From assembly GCA_934511465.1 (NCBI GenBank), contig CAKSWG010000031.1, positions 1-22,869 on the forward strand: 22,869 bases of DNA. Reading direction: 5' to 3'. Under the pieces are notes generated by a model that saw only the letters and a list, made by a program, of their open reading frames with translations, made no database searches and was not told the origin of the DNA. This DNA is from an uncultured Faecalibacterium sp. Lineage in GTDB: Bacteria > Bacillota > Clostridia > Oscillospirales > Ruminococcaceae. Of this stretch, positions 1-7,585 are shown in pieces (within the stretch, counting starts at the first letter, position 1; every line of letters starts with the position of its first letter). Position numbers and translations under genes: made by a program.

Positions 1-2
1 AG

Positions 3-50
3 TTGCTATCCGATGACCTTAAAAACGAATTGTACTACGATGGTTTTTGA
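3..50 (+). CDS. Possible C-terminal tail of a plus-strand gene (partial)
   Basis: One frame is open from the window edge to a TGA at 48-50 and would encode 15 residues ending in YYDGF. A good plus-strand terminator follows about 30 bases later, which is why a plus-strand gene is expected to end here. Another frame stays open to base 123 but runs through the terminator, so it is less likely. Nothing in so short a tail identifies a family. Confidence 0.25.
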   Translation: MLSDDLKNELYYDGF

Positions 51-81
51 AAAGTTCTGTATCACTACTCGCACCAAGAAG

Positions 82-113
82 ACTCAGTACAATGTACTGA
101 GTTTTCTTTTTTT
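82..113 (+). terminator. Rho-independent terminator of the gene entering from the left
   Basis: A 9-bp perfect stem (82-90 with 94-102, ACTCAGTAC/GTACTGAGT) has a 3-nt loop and runs into a T-rich tract at 102-113. The T tract is on the plus strand, so it ends a plus-strand transcript. Confidence 0.8.
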
Positions 114-114
114 G

Positions 115-135
115 TGCGGATAAGAGGACTTGAAC
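115..135 (-). other. tRNA 3'-end fragment, possible attachment-site remnant
   Basis: Read on the minus strand, these 21 bases fit the 3' end of a tRNA base for base: G53, a 7-nt T loop TTCAAGT, CCTCT for the 3' side of the T stem, TATCCGC for the 3' acceptor strand and discriminator A. This resembles tRNA-Leu genes that start GCGGATA (from memory). The 5' side of the T stem is CCCTG rather than AGAGG, and no D or anticodon arm lies upstream, so it is not a working tRNA. Integrases that use tRNA 3' ends leave such pieces behind; that origin is inference. Confidence 0.35.
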
Positions 136-136
136 A

Positions 137-330
137 GGGCGGCGGCGCTGCGCGCCGCAAGCAAAGCCACAGCGCGGCTTTGCTTAGCCCGCGGTTCCCA
201 ACCTGTAGGAACGTCTACCGGTAGGACTGCCGCTAAGACCGCTTTTTGCAAGCAATCGCTGACGGAAAGCAGCCCCCGGGGTGCGGCTTCCCGTCTCTGC
301 CACTGGCTGCCATAAATCAGAAAATCAAAA
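137..330. other. Palindrome-dense non-coding stretch
   Basis: No convincing gene is seen here. The stretch holds several inverted repeats: 142-148 with 152-158 (GCGGCGC/GCGCCGC), 159-168 with 176-185 (AAGCAAAGCC/GGCTTTGCTT), a GGTTCC/GGAAC stem near 193-212, the perfect palindrome CTACCGGTAG just after it, and an imperfect hairpin from 261 to 295 (GACGG to CCGTC). It could be a decayed repeat element or a structured RNA; the sequence alone does not decide. Confidence 0.5.
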
Positions 331-372
331 AGAGATGCCGTTCTGTTCAAACCAGACTGGAACGGCATCTCT
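331..372 (-). terminator. Terminator after the glycosylase gene (bidirectional)
   Basis: A 13-bp perfect stem, 331-343 with 360-372 (AGAGATGCCGTTC/GAACGGCATCTCT), has a 16-nt loop. T tracts flank it on both strands: five T on the minus strand just past 331 and four T on the plus strand at 371-375. It should end minus-strand transcription from the glycosylase gene, and so possibly of the whole cobalamin operon. Confidence 0.85.
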
Positions 373-428
373 TTTAATTTAATTGGCCCGTTTTGTTGCA
401 GGGAATAACTGCAAAGCTTTCTGGCTCT

Positions 429-1124
429 TCAACACACGGAAGCAAAGGATCCGGACCGGCGGCACGTTTTGAATGAGGATCCGGCTGATTTTTTCTTTGG
501 GGCGTAGTCATGCATTTCCGGGATAGCACCGCCGGCAATGGCCCACAGATACAGGCTGGCAACACTGCAATAAGGGCTGAACCGTCTGCGGTATTTTTCA
601 AAAAGCTTCCGGTCGATTTTACGGTGGTGGCCGAGCATCCGCAGGCCGCGCTGGATGGCAAGGTCATCGTAGCTGAACACATCCGGCCGCTGCATACAGA
701 ACAGCAGGATCATTTCTGCTGTCCAGACACCGATGCCCTTTAAGCTGCTCAGTTCCCGGATGGCTTCTTCGTCCGTTTTTTGTCCGATGGCTTCCAGATC
801 AAATGCGCCGCTTTGGACCTTTTGGGCAAAGTCGGTGATGTACTCCGCCTTGCGGAAGGTCATGCCCAGCTTTTGCAGCTGCGGCACACCGGCGGCAAGG
901 ATGTGTTCAGCATCCACGGTGCCAAGCGTTTCCCGCATTCGCTGCCAGATGGTGGCCTGCGCCTTGGTGGAGATCTGCTGGCCGATGATGTGATGCACGA
1001 CCGAGGAAAACAGATCGGTGTCCACCTCGCGCCGGATCGGCCCGATGTTCCGGATGGCTTCCCCCAGCCGCTCGTCCTTTTGGCTCAAGTAATCGGTTTC
1101 TTTGGCTGTGTACTGAAAATACAT
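429..1124 (-). CDS. alkA: DNA-3-methyladenine glycosylase II (AlkA/HhH-GPD family)
   Basis: This 231-aa protein belongs to the HhH-GPD base-excision glycosylases, which remove alkylated purines from DNA. The helix-hairpin-helix LKGIGVWTAEMILLF sits at about residues 128-142. It is followed by SYDDLAIQRG, whose second Asp (about 154) matches the catalytic Asp of AlkA. The N-terminal part has the family motif IIGQQIS at 46-52. The tail after residue 205 is basic and low in similarity to anything I know. It lies 96 nt downstream of cbiC with only small hairpins between, so it may be read from the cobalamin operon, though an own weak promoter cannot be excluded. A strong terminator follows. The family call is firm; the exact lesion range is not visible. 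Confidence 0.88.
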   Translation of the reverse strand: MYFQYTAKETDYLSQKDERLGEAIRNIGPIRREVDTDLFSSVVHHIIGQQISTKAQATIWQRMRETLGTVDAEHILAAGVPQLQKLGMTFRKAEYITDFAQKVQSGAFDLEAIGQKTDEEAIRELSSLKGIGVWTAEMILLFCMQRPDVFSYDDLAIQRGLRMLGHHRKIDRKLFEKYRRRFSPYCSVASLYLWAIAGGAIPEMHDYAPKKKSAGSSFKTCRRSGSFASVC

Positions 1125-1220
1125 CCTGTATGCCTTTCGCCCCTGTGGGGGCCTTTGCTCCAGCTGCGACCCTATTTCTTTCTCAGCAGGATGTTTATCC
1201 TAAAATCTCAGCACCGCTGC

Positions 1221-1892
1221 TCACTTCCACCCTCTTGCGGCGGGGTCCAGCATTTCTGTGGCGGAGTAAATGAGGGCGTTGCAGATGGCTGCGGCTACAT
1301 TGCTGCCGCCCTTGCGGCCCATGGCGGCAATGGCCGGCACGCCGTACTGTTCGCATGCGGCAAACAGCACTTCTTTGCTTTCTACCACATTCACAAAGCC
1401 CACCGGCACACCCACCACCAGCGCGGGCCGCAGACCAGCTTCGATCTCTTCCGCGATGGTCAGCAGAGCCGTGGGCGCATTGCCCACCGCCAGAATGGCG
1501 CCCGGGTGCTCCCGCGCCGCGCGGTGCATGGCGGCAACGGCGCGGGTAGTGCCCGCCTGCTTTGCGGCTTCGGCCACAGCGGGGTCCGCCATGTAGCAGA
1601 CGGCTTCACAGCCCAATTTTTTGAGGGCCGGCTTCGAGATGCCTGCCAGCGCCATGTTGGTATCGGTAACAATAAAAGCGCCTGCGTGCAGCGCCTTGAC
1701 GGCGGCAGCCACCGCGCCGGGGGTAAAGCGCAGATTTTTTGCGTAGTCAAAATCCGCTGTGGTGTGGATGACCCGCTTGACCACGGCAGCCGTCTCCGGC
1801 GGCGGGGTCAGGCCCAGTTCTTCCAGCTCTTTTGTGATGATGGACATGCTGGTGCGCTCGATATCGGCAGGCAGATGATGCTGCGGTGTCAT
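1221..1892 (-). CDS. cbiC: Cobalt-precorrin-8 methylmutase CbiC
   Basis: CbiC moves a methyl group from C11 to C12 of cobalt-precorrin-8 to give cobyrinate, the last step of corrin ring building. The 223-aa length fits the family. The motif RVIHTTADFDY carries the catalytic His (residue 43), and the glycine-rich GVPVGFVNVVESK and AAMGRKGGSN stretches are typical of CbiC/CobH. The start overlaps the cbiP stop by 4 nt (ATGA), so translation is probably coupled. A second Met at residue 16 is a possible start, but the ATGA overlap favours the first. It is the last clear cobalamin gene of the operon. Confidence 0.95.
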   Translation of the reverse strand: MTPQHHLPADIERTSMSIITKELEELGLTPPPETAAVVKRVIHTTADFDYAKNLRFTPGAVAAAVKALHAGAFIVTDTNMALAGISKPALKKLGCEAVCYMADPAVAEAAKQAGTTRAVAAMHRAAREHPGAILAVGNAPTALLTIAEEIEAGLRPALVVGVPVGFVNVVESKEVLFAACEQYGVPAIAAMGRKGGSNVAAAICNALIYSATEMLDPAARGWK

Positions 1893-3385
1893 ACGTTGTC
1901 TCCTTTCCGGATGCCCATGGCGGCGTAGATAGCGGGCAGGTCCAATGCCGCACGCACGCCGTCTGCCAACAGGTCAAACTGCTGCTGACGGTACTGTTCC
2001 ATTGGGATCAGGTCTGCCCCGGCGGGGTCCAGCCCCTTCCGTCTGCACAAAAAAGCGGTCAGTTTTTCGGTCAGTTCGCCGGTGTCGAACAGCCCGTGCA
2101 GGTAGGTGCCGAACACACTGCCCTGCACGCAGCCCTCCGGCGTGCCATCCGCAAGGATACAGAAGGCTTTGCCGCGCACCTCGGTGCGTCCGGCATGAAT
2201 TTCGTACCCCGTCAGCTTTGCCCCGGCAAAGGGTGCAGCGGCCACACAGGCTTCGGTCTGGGTCAGGTGTTTTTCGGCGTTGAAGGTGGTGACAGCAGGC
2301 AGCAGCCCAAGGCCCCGCAGGGTGCAGGGCGTTCCGCTTTCCTCCCCTGCCGGGTCGTGCAGTTCTTCGCCCAGCATCTGGTAGCCGCCGCACACGCCCA
2401 GCACCGGCGTGCCGTTTGCGGCCAGCTTTTGCACCGCTGCTTCCAGCCCGCTTTCCCGCAGCCAGCGCAGGTCATCCATGGTGTTTTTGGTACCGGGCAG
2501 GATGACGAGATCCGGCACGCCCAGCTGGCGGGTGCGCTGCACATACCGCGCGCCCAGCAGCGGGTGCTGTTCCAGCGGGATGAAGTCGGTAAAGTTGGAC
2601 ACATGCGGCAGGCGCAGAATGGCGATATCCAGCGGCTTGACGGCGCTTTTAGCATCCAGCCGGTCGGAGAGAGAATCCTCATCCTCGATCTCCACCCGCA
2701 GATACGGCACCACCCCCACTACAGGCAGGTTCGTTTTTTCTTCCAGCATGGCAAGGCCCGGGCGCAAAATTTCCACATCGCCCCGGAATTTGTTGATGAT
2801 CAGCCCTTTGATGCGGGCCCGCTCCTCCGGCTCCAGCAGTTCCACGGTGCCGTACAGCTGGGCGAACACCCCGCCCCGGTCGATGTCGCCCGCCAGCAGC
2901 ACCGGTGCGTCCACCAGCTTTGCAAGGCCCATGTTGACGATATCATCCGCCTTCAGGTTGATCTCTGCCGGGCTGCCCGCGCCCTCGATCACGATAATAT
3001 CGTTCTCCGCAGCAAGGCTGTTGTAGGCTTCCAGAATGTCCGGGATAAGGCTGCGCTTCATCCTGAAATAATCGGCAGCGGACATCTGGCCCCGGGCCCT
3101 GCCATTCACGATGACCTGACTGCCCACATCGCTGCTGGGCTTGAGCAGGATGGGGTTCATGCGTACGTCCGGCTCTACACCGGCCGCCTGTGCCTGTACC
3201 ACCTGCGCCCGGCCCATCTCCGCACCGTCGCGGGTGACAAAGCTGTTCAGGGCCATATTCTGGCTTTTAAAGGGTGCCACGCGGTAGCCGTCCTGCGCAA
3301 AAATGCGGCACAGCGCCGCGCACAGCAGGCTTTTGCCCGCACCGCTCATGGTGCCCTGCACCATAATGCATTTTGCTTTGCTCAT
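1889..3385 (-). CDS. cbiP: Cobyric acid synthase CbiP
   Basis: CbiP (CobQ) uses glutamine and ATP to amidate the b, d, e and g side chains of adenosyl-cobyrinic acid a,c-diamide. The 498-aa protein has the full two-domain build: an N-terminal BioD-like domain with P-loop GTMSGAGKS (11-19) and a C-terminal class I glutamine amidotransferase domain with nucleophile Cys332 in VLGVCGGYQ and His430 in TYLHGLFD. All expected catalytic features are present. It overlaps cobD upstream and cbiC downstream by 4 nt each. The substrate should be adenosylated, yet no adenosyltransferase is encoded in this window. Confidence 0.96.
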   Translation of the reverse strand: MSKAKCIMVQGTMSGAGKSLLCAALCRIFAQDGYRVAPFKSQNMALNSFVTRDGAEMGRAQVVQAQAAGVEPDVRMNPILLKPSSDVGSQVIVNGRARGQMSAADYFRMKRSLIPDILEAYNSLAAENDIIVIEGAGSPAEINLKADDIVNMGLAKLVDAPVLLAGDIDRGGVFAQLYGTVELLEPEERARIKGLIINKFRGDVEILRPGLAMLEEKTNLPVVGVVPYLRVEIEDEDSLSDRLDAKSAVKPLDIAILRLPHVSNFTDFIPLEQHPLLGARYVQRTRQLGVPDLVILPGTKNTMDDLRWLRESGLEAAVQKLAANGTPVLGVCGGYQMLGEELHDPAGEESGTPCTLRGLGLLPAVTTFNAEKHLTQTEACVAAAPFAGAKLTGYEIHAGRTEVRGKAFCILADGTPEGCVQGSVFGTYLHGLFDTGELTEKLTAFLCRRKGLDPAGADLIPMEQYRQQQFDLLADGVRAALDLPAIYAAMGIRKGDNV

Positions 3386-4449
3386 TGCGCCACCTCCGGC
3401 AGAGTCTCGGCCAGCAGCGCAAGCAGCTGCCGGTTTTCATTCTCGGTGCGCACGGCGGTGCGGTACCAGCCTGCGTCCAGACCCGGATAGTTGCCGCAGC
3501 TGCGCAGCACCGCGCCCTTGTGCCGCAGCGCAGCGCCCAGCGCTTCCGGTGCCCGGAACAGCAGATAGTTGGCCCGGCCCTCGATCACCCGCAGGCCCAG
3601 CGTTCGCAGGCCCTTTTCCAGAACAGGGCGCTGCGCTGCGATCAAATCGCGCACCTGCGCCACATAGTCCGTCTCATCCAGCGCGGCAATGCCTGCCGCC
3701 TGTGCAAGGCTGGACACCGCCCACGGCTGGCCCGCTGCCTGCATCCGGGCAAGCAGTTCTGTATCAGAGCTTAGGGCATAGCCCAGACGCACGCCTGCCA
3801 TGCCGTAAATCTTGGTAAAGGCTTTTAAAATAATCAGGTTTTTGCTGTTTTTCAGCAGATGCTTTGCCGAAAGCGCTCCCCCTTCCGGCAGAAAATCCAA
3901 AAAGCATTCGTCCACCGCCAGCACCGCACCCACGGCTTCGCATTTGTGCAGCAGCGCTTCTACAAGGGCAGGTGCGGCCAGCTGGCCGGTAGGGTTGTTC
4001 GGCTGACAGAGGAACACCATGTCGGTGCCCGGGTGCACCGCATCGAGGATGGCGTCCGTCACCGCAAAATCCTTTTCTTCCCGCAAAAAATGCCGCTCTA
4101 CGGTGCAGCCAACCACCTCAAGGGCAGTGGCATACTCCGCAAAAGTGGGAGCCGTCACCAGCGCGGTGCGGGGCTTTGCGGCCAGCGCCAGCCGGAAGAT
4201 GAGGTCTGCCGCACCGTTGCCGCACAGCAGCCACTCTGCGGGCGCGCCCTCAGCCTCTGCCAGCTTTGCACGCAGGGCACGGCACAGCGGGTCCGGGTAG
4301 CGGTCGGCTGTGGCAAGCGCGGCGGTGATGGCTTTTGCCACGCCCCCGGGCAGGCCCAGTGGGCTGACATTGGCCGAAAAATCCAGCGGGTCGCGGCCAA
4401 ACTCGGCGCGGTAGCCCGCCCAGTCGCCGCCATGGGTCAGTGGTTTCAT
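3382..4449 (-). CDS. cobD: L-threonine-O-3-phosphate decarboxylase CobD
   Basis: CobD is a PLP enzyme of the class I aminotransferase fold that makes (R)-1-amino-2-propanol phosphate for the nucleotide loop. The frame is open for 100 codons further upstream, but the start at MKPLTHGGDW is chosen because it gives the usual length (355 aa), begins with the family's HGGD motif and overlaps the cbiB stop by ATGA. Visible motifs are DFSANVSP (23-30), QPNNPTG (149-155), Asp180 in VDECFLDF and the PLP lysine Lys213 in AFTKIYGM. The residues before this start are GC-rich and show no similarity to a domain. Confidence 0.94.
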   Translation of the reverse strand: MKPLTHGGDWAGYRAEFGRDPLDFSANVSPLGLPGGVAKAITAALATADRYPDPLCRALRAKLAEAEGAPAEWLLCGNGAADLIFRLALAAKPRTALVTAPTFAEYATALEVVGCTVERHFLREEKDFAVTDAILDAVHPGTDMVFLCQPNNPTGQLAAPALVEALLHKCEAVGAVLAVDECFLDFLPEGGALSAKHLLKNSKNLIILKAFTKIYGMAGVRLGYALSSDTELLARMQAAGQPWAVSSLAQAAGIAALDETDYVAQVRDLIAAQRPVLEKGLRTLGLRVIEGRANYLLFRAPEALGAALRHKGAVLRSCGNYPGLDAGWYRTAVRTENENRQLLALLAETLPEVAQ

Positions 4450-5399
4450 GCAAGACACCCCCGTATCACAAGGCCCAGCACCACCGCCAGCACGCTGGCC
4501 GCGTACATCATGCGGTTGGCGCGCAGGATGTCCTGCGGCGCAATGGGGCGCAGGGCATCGCCGATGGTGGGCTTGGGGTAATATTCGCCAAAATAATAGG
4601 CAGGCCCGGCCAGCTGCACGCCCAGTGCACCGGCGCAGGCGCTTTCGGTCTGGGCGCTGTTGGGGCTGGCATGGCAGCGCCGGTCCCGCCGCCAGATGCG
4701 CCACGCACCTTTGGCGTCGTTCCCGGTAAAGGCCGCAGCCGCCACCCACAAAAGGGCAGCAAGGCGGCTGGGAATGTAGTTAGCCGCATCGTCCAGCTTC
4801 GCAGCTGCGCGGCCAAAGTAAAGATACTTCTCGTTTTTGTAGCCCAGCATGCTGTCCATGGTGTTGATGGCCTTGTAGGTCAGCGCCAGCGGTGCCCCGC
4901 CCAGCAGCATATACAAAAGCGGCGCAATGACGCCGTCGCTGGCATTTTCGGCCACGGTTTCCACGGCGGCTTTGGTGACGCCCTCGGCGGTCAGGTTCTG
5001 GGTGTCGCGGCCCACGATGCGGCTCACGGCTTTGCGGGCAGCGGGCAGGTCGTTTTTGATCAGCTCGTTGTACACATTGCGGCTTTCCTGCGCAAGGCCC
5101 TTAGCCGCCAGTGCCTGCCCGCACCAGAACACCTGCACTGCAAGGCCCAGCCACGGGCTGAGCTTTGCTGCGGCCAGACACACAAGGCTCGTGACCAGAA
5201 AGGTGCCCACCGGCAGGCAGAACGCCACAACAGCCCCGCCCAGCAGCTCCCCCTGCGGGGTGCCGGGCAGGCGGGCGCGCAGAAACTTTTCCAGCCGGGA
5301 GATGCACCTGCCCATGAGCACCACCGGGTGCGGCAGCCATGCCGGGTCTGCAAAGATACTGTCCAGCACAAAGCCGCCCAGCACAGCCAGTTCGATCAT
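4446..5399 (-). CDS. cbiB: Adenosylcobinamide-phosphate synthase CbiB
   Basis: CbiB is an integral membrane enzyme that joins aminopropanol phosphate to adenosylcobyric acid. The 317-aa protein begins with the characteristic hydrophobic helix followed by DPAWLPHPVVLMG (18-30). It has several more membrane segments, the ETVAENASDGVIAPLLY motif in the middle and a hydrophobic helix at the C-terminus. It sits directly between the CobC-type phosphatase and CobD, the enzyme that makes its second substrate, with 4-nt overlaps on both sides. Confidence 0.95.
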   Translation of the reverse strand: MIELAVLGGFVLDSIFADPAWLPHPVVLMGRCISRLEKFLRARLPGTPQGELLGGAVVAFCLPVGTFLVTSLVCLAAAKLSPWLGLAVQVFWCGQALAAKGLAQESRNVYNELIKNDLPAARKAVSRIVGRDTQNLTAEGVTKAAVETVAENASDGVIAPLLYMLLGGAPLALTYKAINTMDSMLGYKNEKYLYFGRAAAKLDDAANYIPSRLAALLWVAAAAFTGNDAKGAWRIWRRDRRCHASPNSAQTESACAGALGVQLAGPAYYFGEYYPKPTIGDALRPIAPQDILRANRMMYAASVLAVVLGLVIRGCLA

Positions 5400-5995
5400 T
5401 CCCTAGCCTCCTTTGTGTACTGCACGGTCTTTACGAGGTGCAGCACGCGGCTTTCGGCCCAGTCCTTTGCGTCCAGCACAAAGCCGCCCGCGTTGGGTCC
5501 GCACCATGCGTAATAGTCCCTGTGGGGGACGGCAAACCGCTCCATGGCGGCCATCTGGGTGCCGCCGTGGGCCAGAATGACCAGCCGCTCTTCGCCTGCG
5601 GCAAGGGCTTTATCGATCAGCTCTGCCACAGTGCGGCAGATGCGATCCGAAAAGTCCGTCTTGCGCTCTCCGTCCGGGCAGGGGCTTTCGCAGTTGGCCT
5701 TCACCCATGCCTGATACTCGGGGTCCTTTTCCATCTCGATGAAATTGCGGCCCTCAAAGCTGCCAAAGCACATCTCTTTCAGGCCGTCCACCGGCACAAG
5801 CTTTGCCTCCGGGAACAGGATGCGCGCCGTCTGGCTGGTGCGCTGCAGGGTGGAAACATAGACCACATCGGGGTCAAAATCTGCCCGGCGCAGCTGGGCA
5901 GCGCCTTCGGGTGAGAGCGGGATATCGCGCTGGCCCTGATAACGCTTCTGGGCGTTGTATTCCGTCTGGCCATGACGCAGAAGATAGATCAGCAT
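5396..5995 (-). CDS. cobC: Histidine phosphatase, CobC type (alpha-ribazole phosphatase)
   Basis: This is a phosphoglycerate-mutase-like phosphatase of 199 aa. LLRHGQTEYN carries the phosphorylated His8, Arg52 lies in STLQRTSQTA, Glu74 in GLKEMCFGSFEG, and the second catalytic His143 in LAHGG. The CFGSFEG motif is typical of CobC-like members. In this operon it most likely removes the 5'-phosphate from alpha-ribazole phosphate or from cobalamin phosphate. The start at MLIYLLRHG is chosen over one 19 codons upstream because family members begin at the RHG strand. It overlaps the short CobU-like gene by 7 nt and cbiB by 4 nt. Phosphatases of this fold vary in substrate, so the role rests on context. 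Confidence 0.88.
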   Translation of the reverse strand: MLIYLLRHGQTEYNAQKRYQGQRDIPLSPEGAAQLRRADFDPDVVYVSTLQRTSQTARILFPEAKLVPVDGLKEMCFGSFEGRNFIEMEKDPEYQAWVKANCESPCPDGERKTDFSDRICRTVAELIDKALAAGEERLVILAHGGTQMAAMERFAVPHRDYYAWCGPNAGGFVLDAKDWAESRVLHLVKTVQYTKEARE

Positions 5996-6318
5996 TGAGA
6001 CAATTCTCCTTTCAAAACCGTTGGGATGCCGCAGAACATCTGCACGACACACTCTGCCCGTGCGGCCAGCAGGCAGGCAAGCCTGCCCGCCGCCTCGCGG
6101 TCGGCACGCTGCTTTGGGTCCATCGGCACAACACCGCCGCCTACCTCGGTAGCGATGAGGATCTCGTATTCAGAAGCAAGGCGGTCCGCCAGCCGTTCCA
6201 GTGCCTCGCGGTCGGCGGCATCTGCCGCCAGCTGCTGCACATCGGCCAGAGCCTTGCCGGGAAGCATTTGCGCAAAGGTGCGCTTGCCGCTGTAGAGCGG
6301 CCCGGTGATAAAGATCAT
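5989..6318 (-). CDS. Short CobU-like protein (second copy, truncated middle)
   Basis: The 109-aa product matches both ends of CobU but lacks its centre. It starts with a strand plus P-loop, GPLYSGKRT (6-14), and ends with EVGGGVVP (58-65), then RADREAAGRLACLLA and CGIPTVLKG, which match the C-terminal half of adenosylcobinamide kinase/guanylyltransferase. The middle section that in CobU holds the guanylylated His is absent. The frame extends far upstream, but the Met at 6318 overlaps the cobS stop by ATGA and gives a sensible N-terminus. It may be a kinase-only or regulatory subunit, or a decaying duplicate; the clean overlaps on both sides argue that it is translated. A complete CobU is encoded two genes upstream. 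Confidence 0.8.
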   Translation of the reverse strand: MIFITGPLYSGKRTFAQMLPGKALADVQQLAADAADREALERLADRLASEYEILIATEVGGGVVPMDPKQRADREAAGRLACLLAARAECVVQMFCGIPTVLKGELSQC

Positions 6319-7067
6319 AGCAGTCCTCCCCACTGGCAGGCACACAGCGCCGCCAGCATCCAGAGCTCGGCCTTTTGCAAAAACCACCCGGCAAGGTCGC
6401 CGGTGATGCCGCCGAACTGCTTCCGGCTCACGGCATGGTAGCGCCAGAGCACCGCCAGCGCTGCCAGCACCAGTGCCCAGCCGCCCAGCGCCGCCATGCC
6501 CACGCACAGCACCGCAGCCAGCGCCGCCAGCACCCGGCGCACCACAGTTTTGTCTGCCGCAGTGGCAAAGGTGTGCGCAAGACCGGTGTTTTTCGCCATG
6601 GGGAATGCCGCCACCGCATAGCCCGAAAGCGCTCGTTCCAGCACCAGCGCCAGCGCCCACAGCGCCCCCGCCCGGGGGGTGAACCGCACGCAGGTGCACA
6701 GGGCAAAATAGGCCAGAAAGTAGCTGCACAGCCGGATGACCGCAAAGGCGCCGCAGTGGGGGTCTTTTAGTATTTCCAGCTTTTTCGTGCGGTCGCCGTA
6801 GCTGGAAAGGGCATCGCAGGTGTCGGCGTAGCCGTCCAGATGGATGCCGCCCGTCACCCACACAGGCACCAGCGCAAAGCCCGCCGCCTTTGCAAGGCCC
6901 GGCAGAGGCAGTGCCCCGCACACGCACCATGCCGCCCCAATCACCGCCCCGATGAGCGGGAAGGCGCACATGGCGTAGCGCATATTTTTTTCGTTCCAGT
7001 CGAACTGCGGCACCGGGATGGCCGAGAACATGGCAAAGGCCACCGCGATGGTCTGCAAAACGATCAT
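6315..7067 (-). CDS. cobS: Adenosylcobinamide-GDP ribazoletransferase CobS
   Basis: CobS is the membrane enzyme that condenses adenosylcobinamide-GDP with alpha-ribazole (phosphate) to give adenosylcobalamin (phosphate). The 250-aa protein is highly hydrophobic with several predicted membrane helices. It carries the diagnostic GGIHLDGYADTCDAL motif (73-87) with metal-binding aspartates, followed by KDPHCGAFAV (101-110). Length is normal. The start overlaps the cobU stop by 4 nt, and its stop overlaps the short CobU-like gene by 4 nt. Confidence 0.95.
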   Translation of the reverse strand: MIVLQTIAVAFAMFSAIPVPQFDWNEKNMRYAMCAFPLIGAVIGAAWCVCGALPLPGLAKAAGFALVPVWVTGGIHLDGYADTCDALSSYGDRTKKLEILKDPHCGAFAVIRLCSYFLAYFALCTCVRFTPRAGALWALALVLERALSGYAVAAFPMAKNTGLAHTFATAADKTVVRRVLAALAAVLCVGMAALGGWALVLAALAVLWRYHAVSRKQFGGITGDLAGWFLQKAELWMLAALCACQWGGLL

Positions 7068-7585
7068 TTTTCCACTCCTTTATAGTACACGGGGATGCCG
7101 CATGCCACCCGCACCACATTGTCGGCCCGGGCCGCAAAGGCGTTGTTCACCTGCGCCAAAGCCAGCAGATAGCGGCCTGTGTCACCGGCATAGTCGGCCC
7201 CGCCGCTGAACACCTCGTTGGAGACCACGATCAGATGTTCGCACTGGGCAGAAAGGCTATCGAGCCCCCGCAGGATGGCAGCGGCGGCATCCTCCCCTGC
7301 CCCGGCGGGGTCGTACAGCTCGTTGGCCGCAAGGTTGCCAAGGTCTTCCAGCAGGGCCGTGCCCCGGGCAGGCAGACGCAGCTTTTCCAGATGCAGCGGA
7401 CACTCCACCGTTTCAAACTGCTTTGCGGCCCGCATTCTGCGGTGCTTTTCCACCCGGGCGGCGCACTCGGCGTCCCACACCTGCATAGTGGCAAGGTACC
7501 AGCGGGGGCCGGCGGTCTTTAATACAAGGCTCTCCGCGTACTCGCTTTTGCCGCTGGCTGCACCGCCCAGCACCAGCGTCAGCAT
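7064..7585 (-). CDS. cobU: Adenosylcobinamide kinase/guanylyltransferase CobU
   Basis: CobU phosphorylates adenosylcobinamide and then transfers GMP to it. The 173-aa protein has P-loop GGAASGKS (7-14) and the segment VEKHRRMR, whose His48 matches the guanylylated His of known CobU. It also has the SNEVFSGG stretch and the C-terminal CGIPVYYKG. This is the complete copy, unlike the 109-aa relative two genes downstream. It overlaps cobT by 7 nt and cobS by 4 nt. Confidence 0.94.
   Translation of the reverse strand: MLTLVLGGAASGKSEYAESLVLKTAGPRWYLATMQVWDAECAARVEKHRRMRAAKQFETVECPLHLEKLRLPARGTALLEDLGNLAANELYDPAGAGEDAAAAILRGLDSLSAQCEHLIVVSNEVFSGGADYAGDTGRYLLALAQVNNAFAARADNVVRVACGIPVYYKGVEK

Noticed and set aside
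84..368. 94-residue minus-strand open frame
   Set aside because: It crosses both terminators and the palindromes; low-complexity Ala/Arg composition and no ribosome site. Likewise the plus-strand frame at 130-315.
1886..3490. 534-codon plus-strand open frame opposite cbiP
   Set aside because: It mirrors a firmly identified gene in GC-rich DNA, has His/Gln/Arg-rich low-complexity composition and no recognisable domain. The same holds for plus-strand frames at 780-1928, 4440-5513, 7585-8742, 10040-11200, 15183-16523, 17018-18106, 18128-19264 and 20407-21630.
4450..4749. 100-residue N-terminal extension of CobD
   Set aside because: It overlaps cbiB in another frame and shows no domain; the HGGD motif at the chosen start is the normal N-terminus.
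6319..7137. 382-residue version of the short CobU-like protein
   Set aside because: The extra N-terminal part is the shadow of cobS, Gly/Arg/Cys-rich with no domain; the start at 6318 fits the ATGA overlap.
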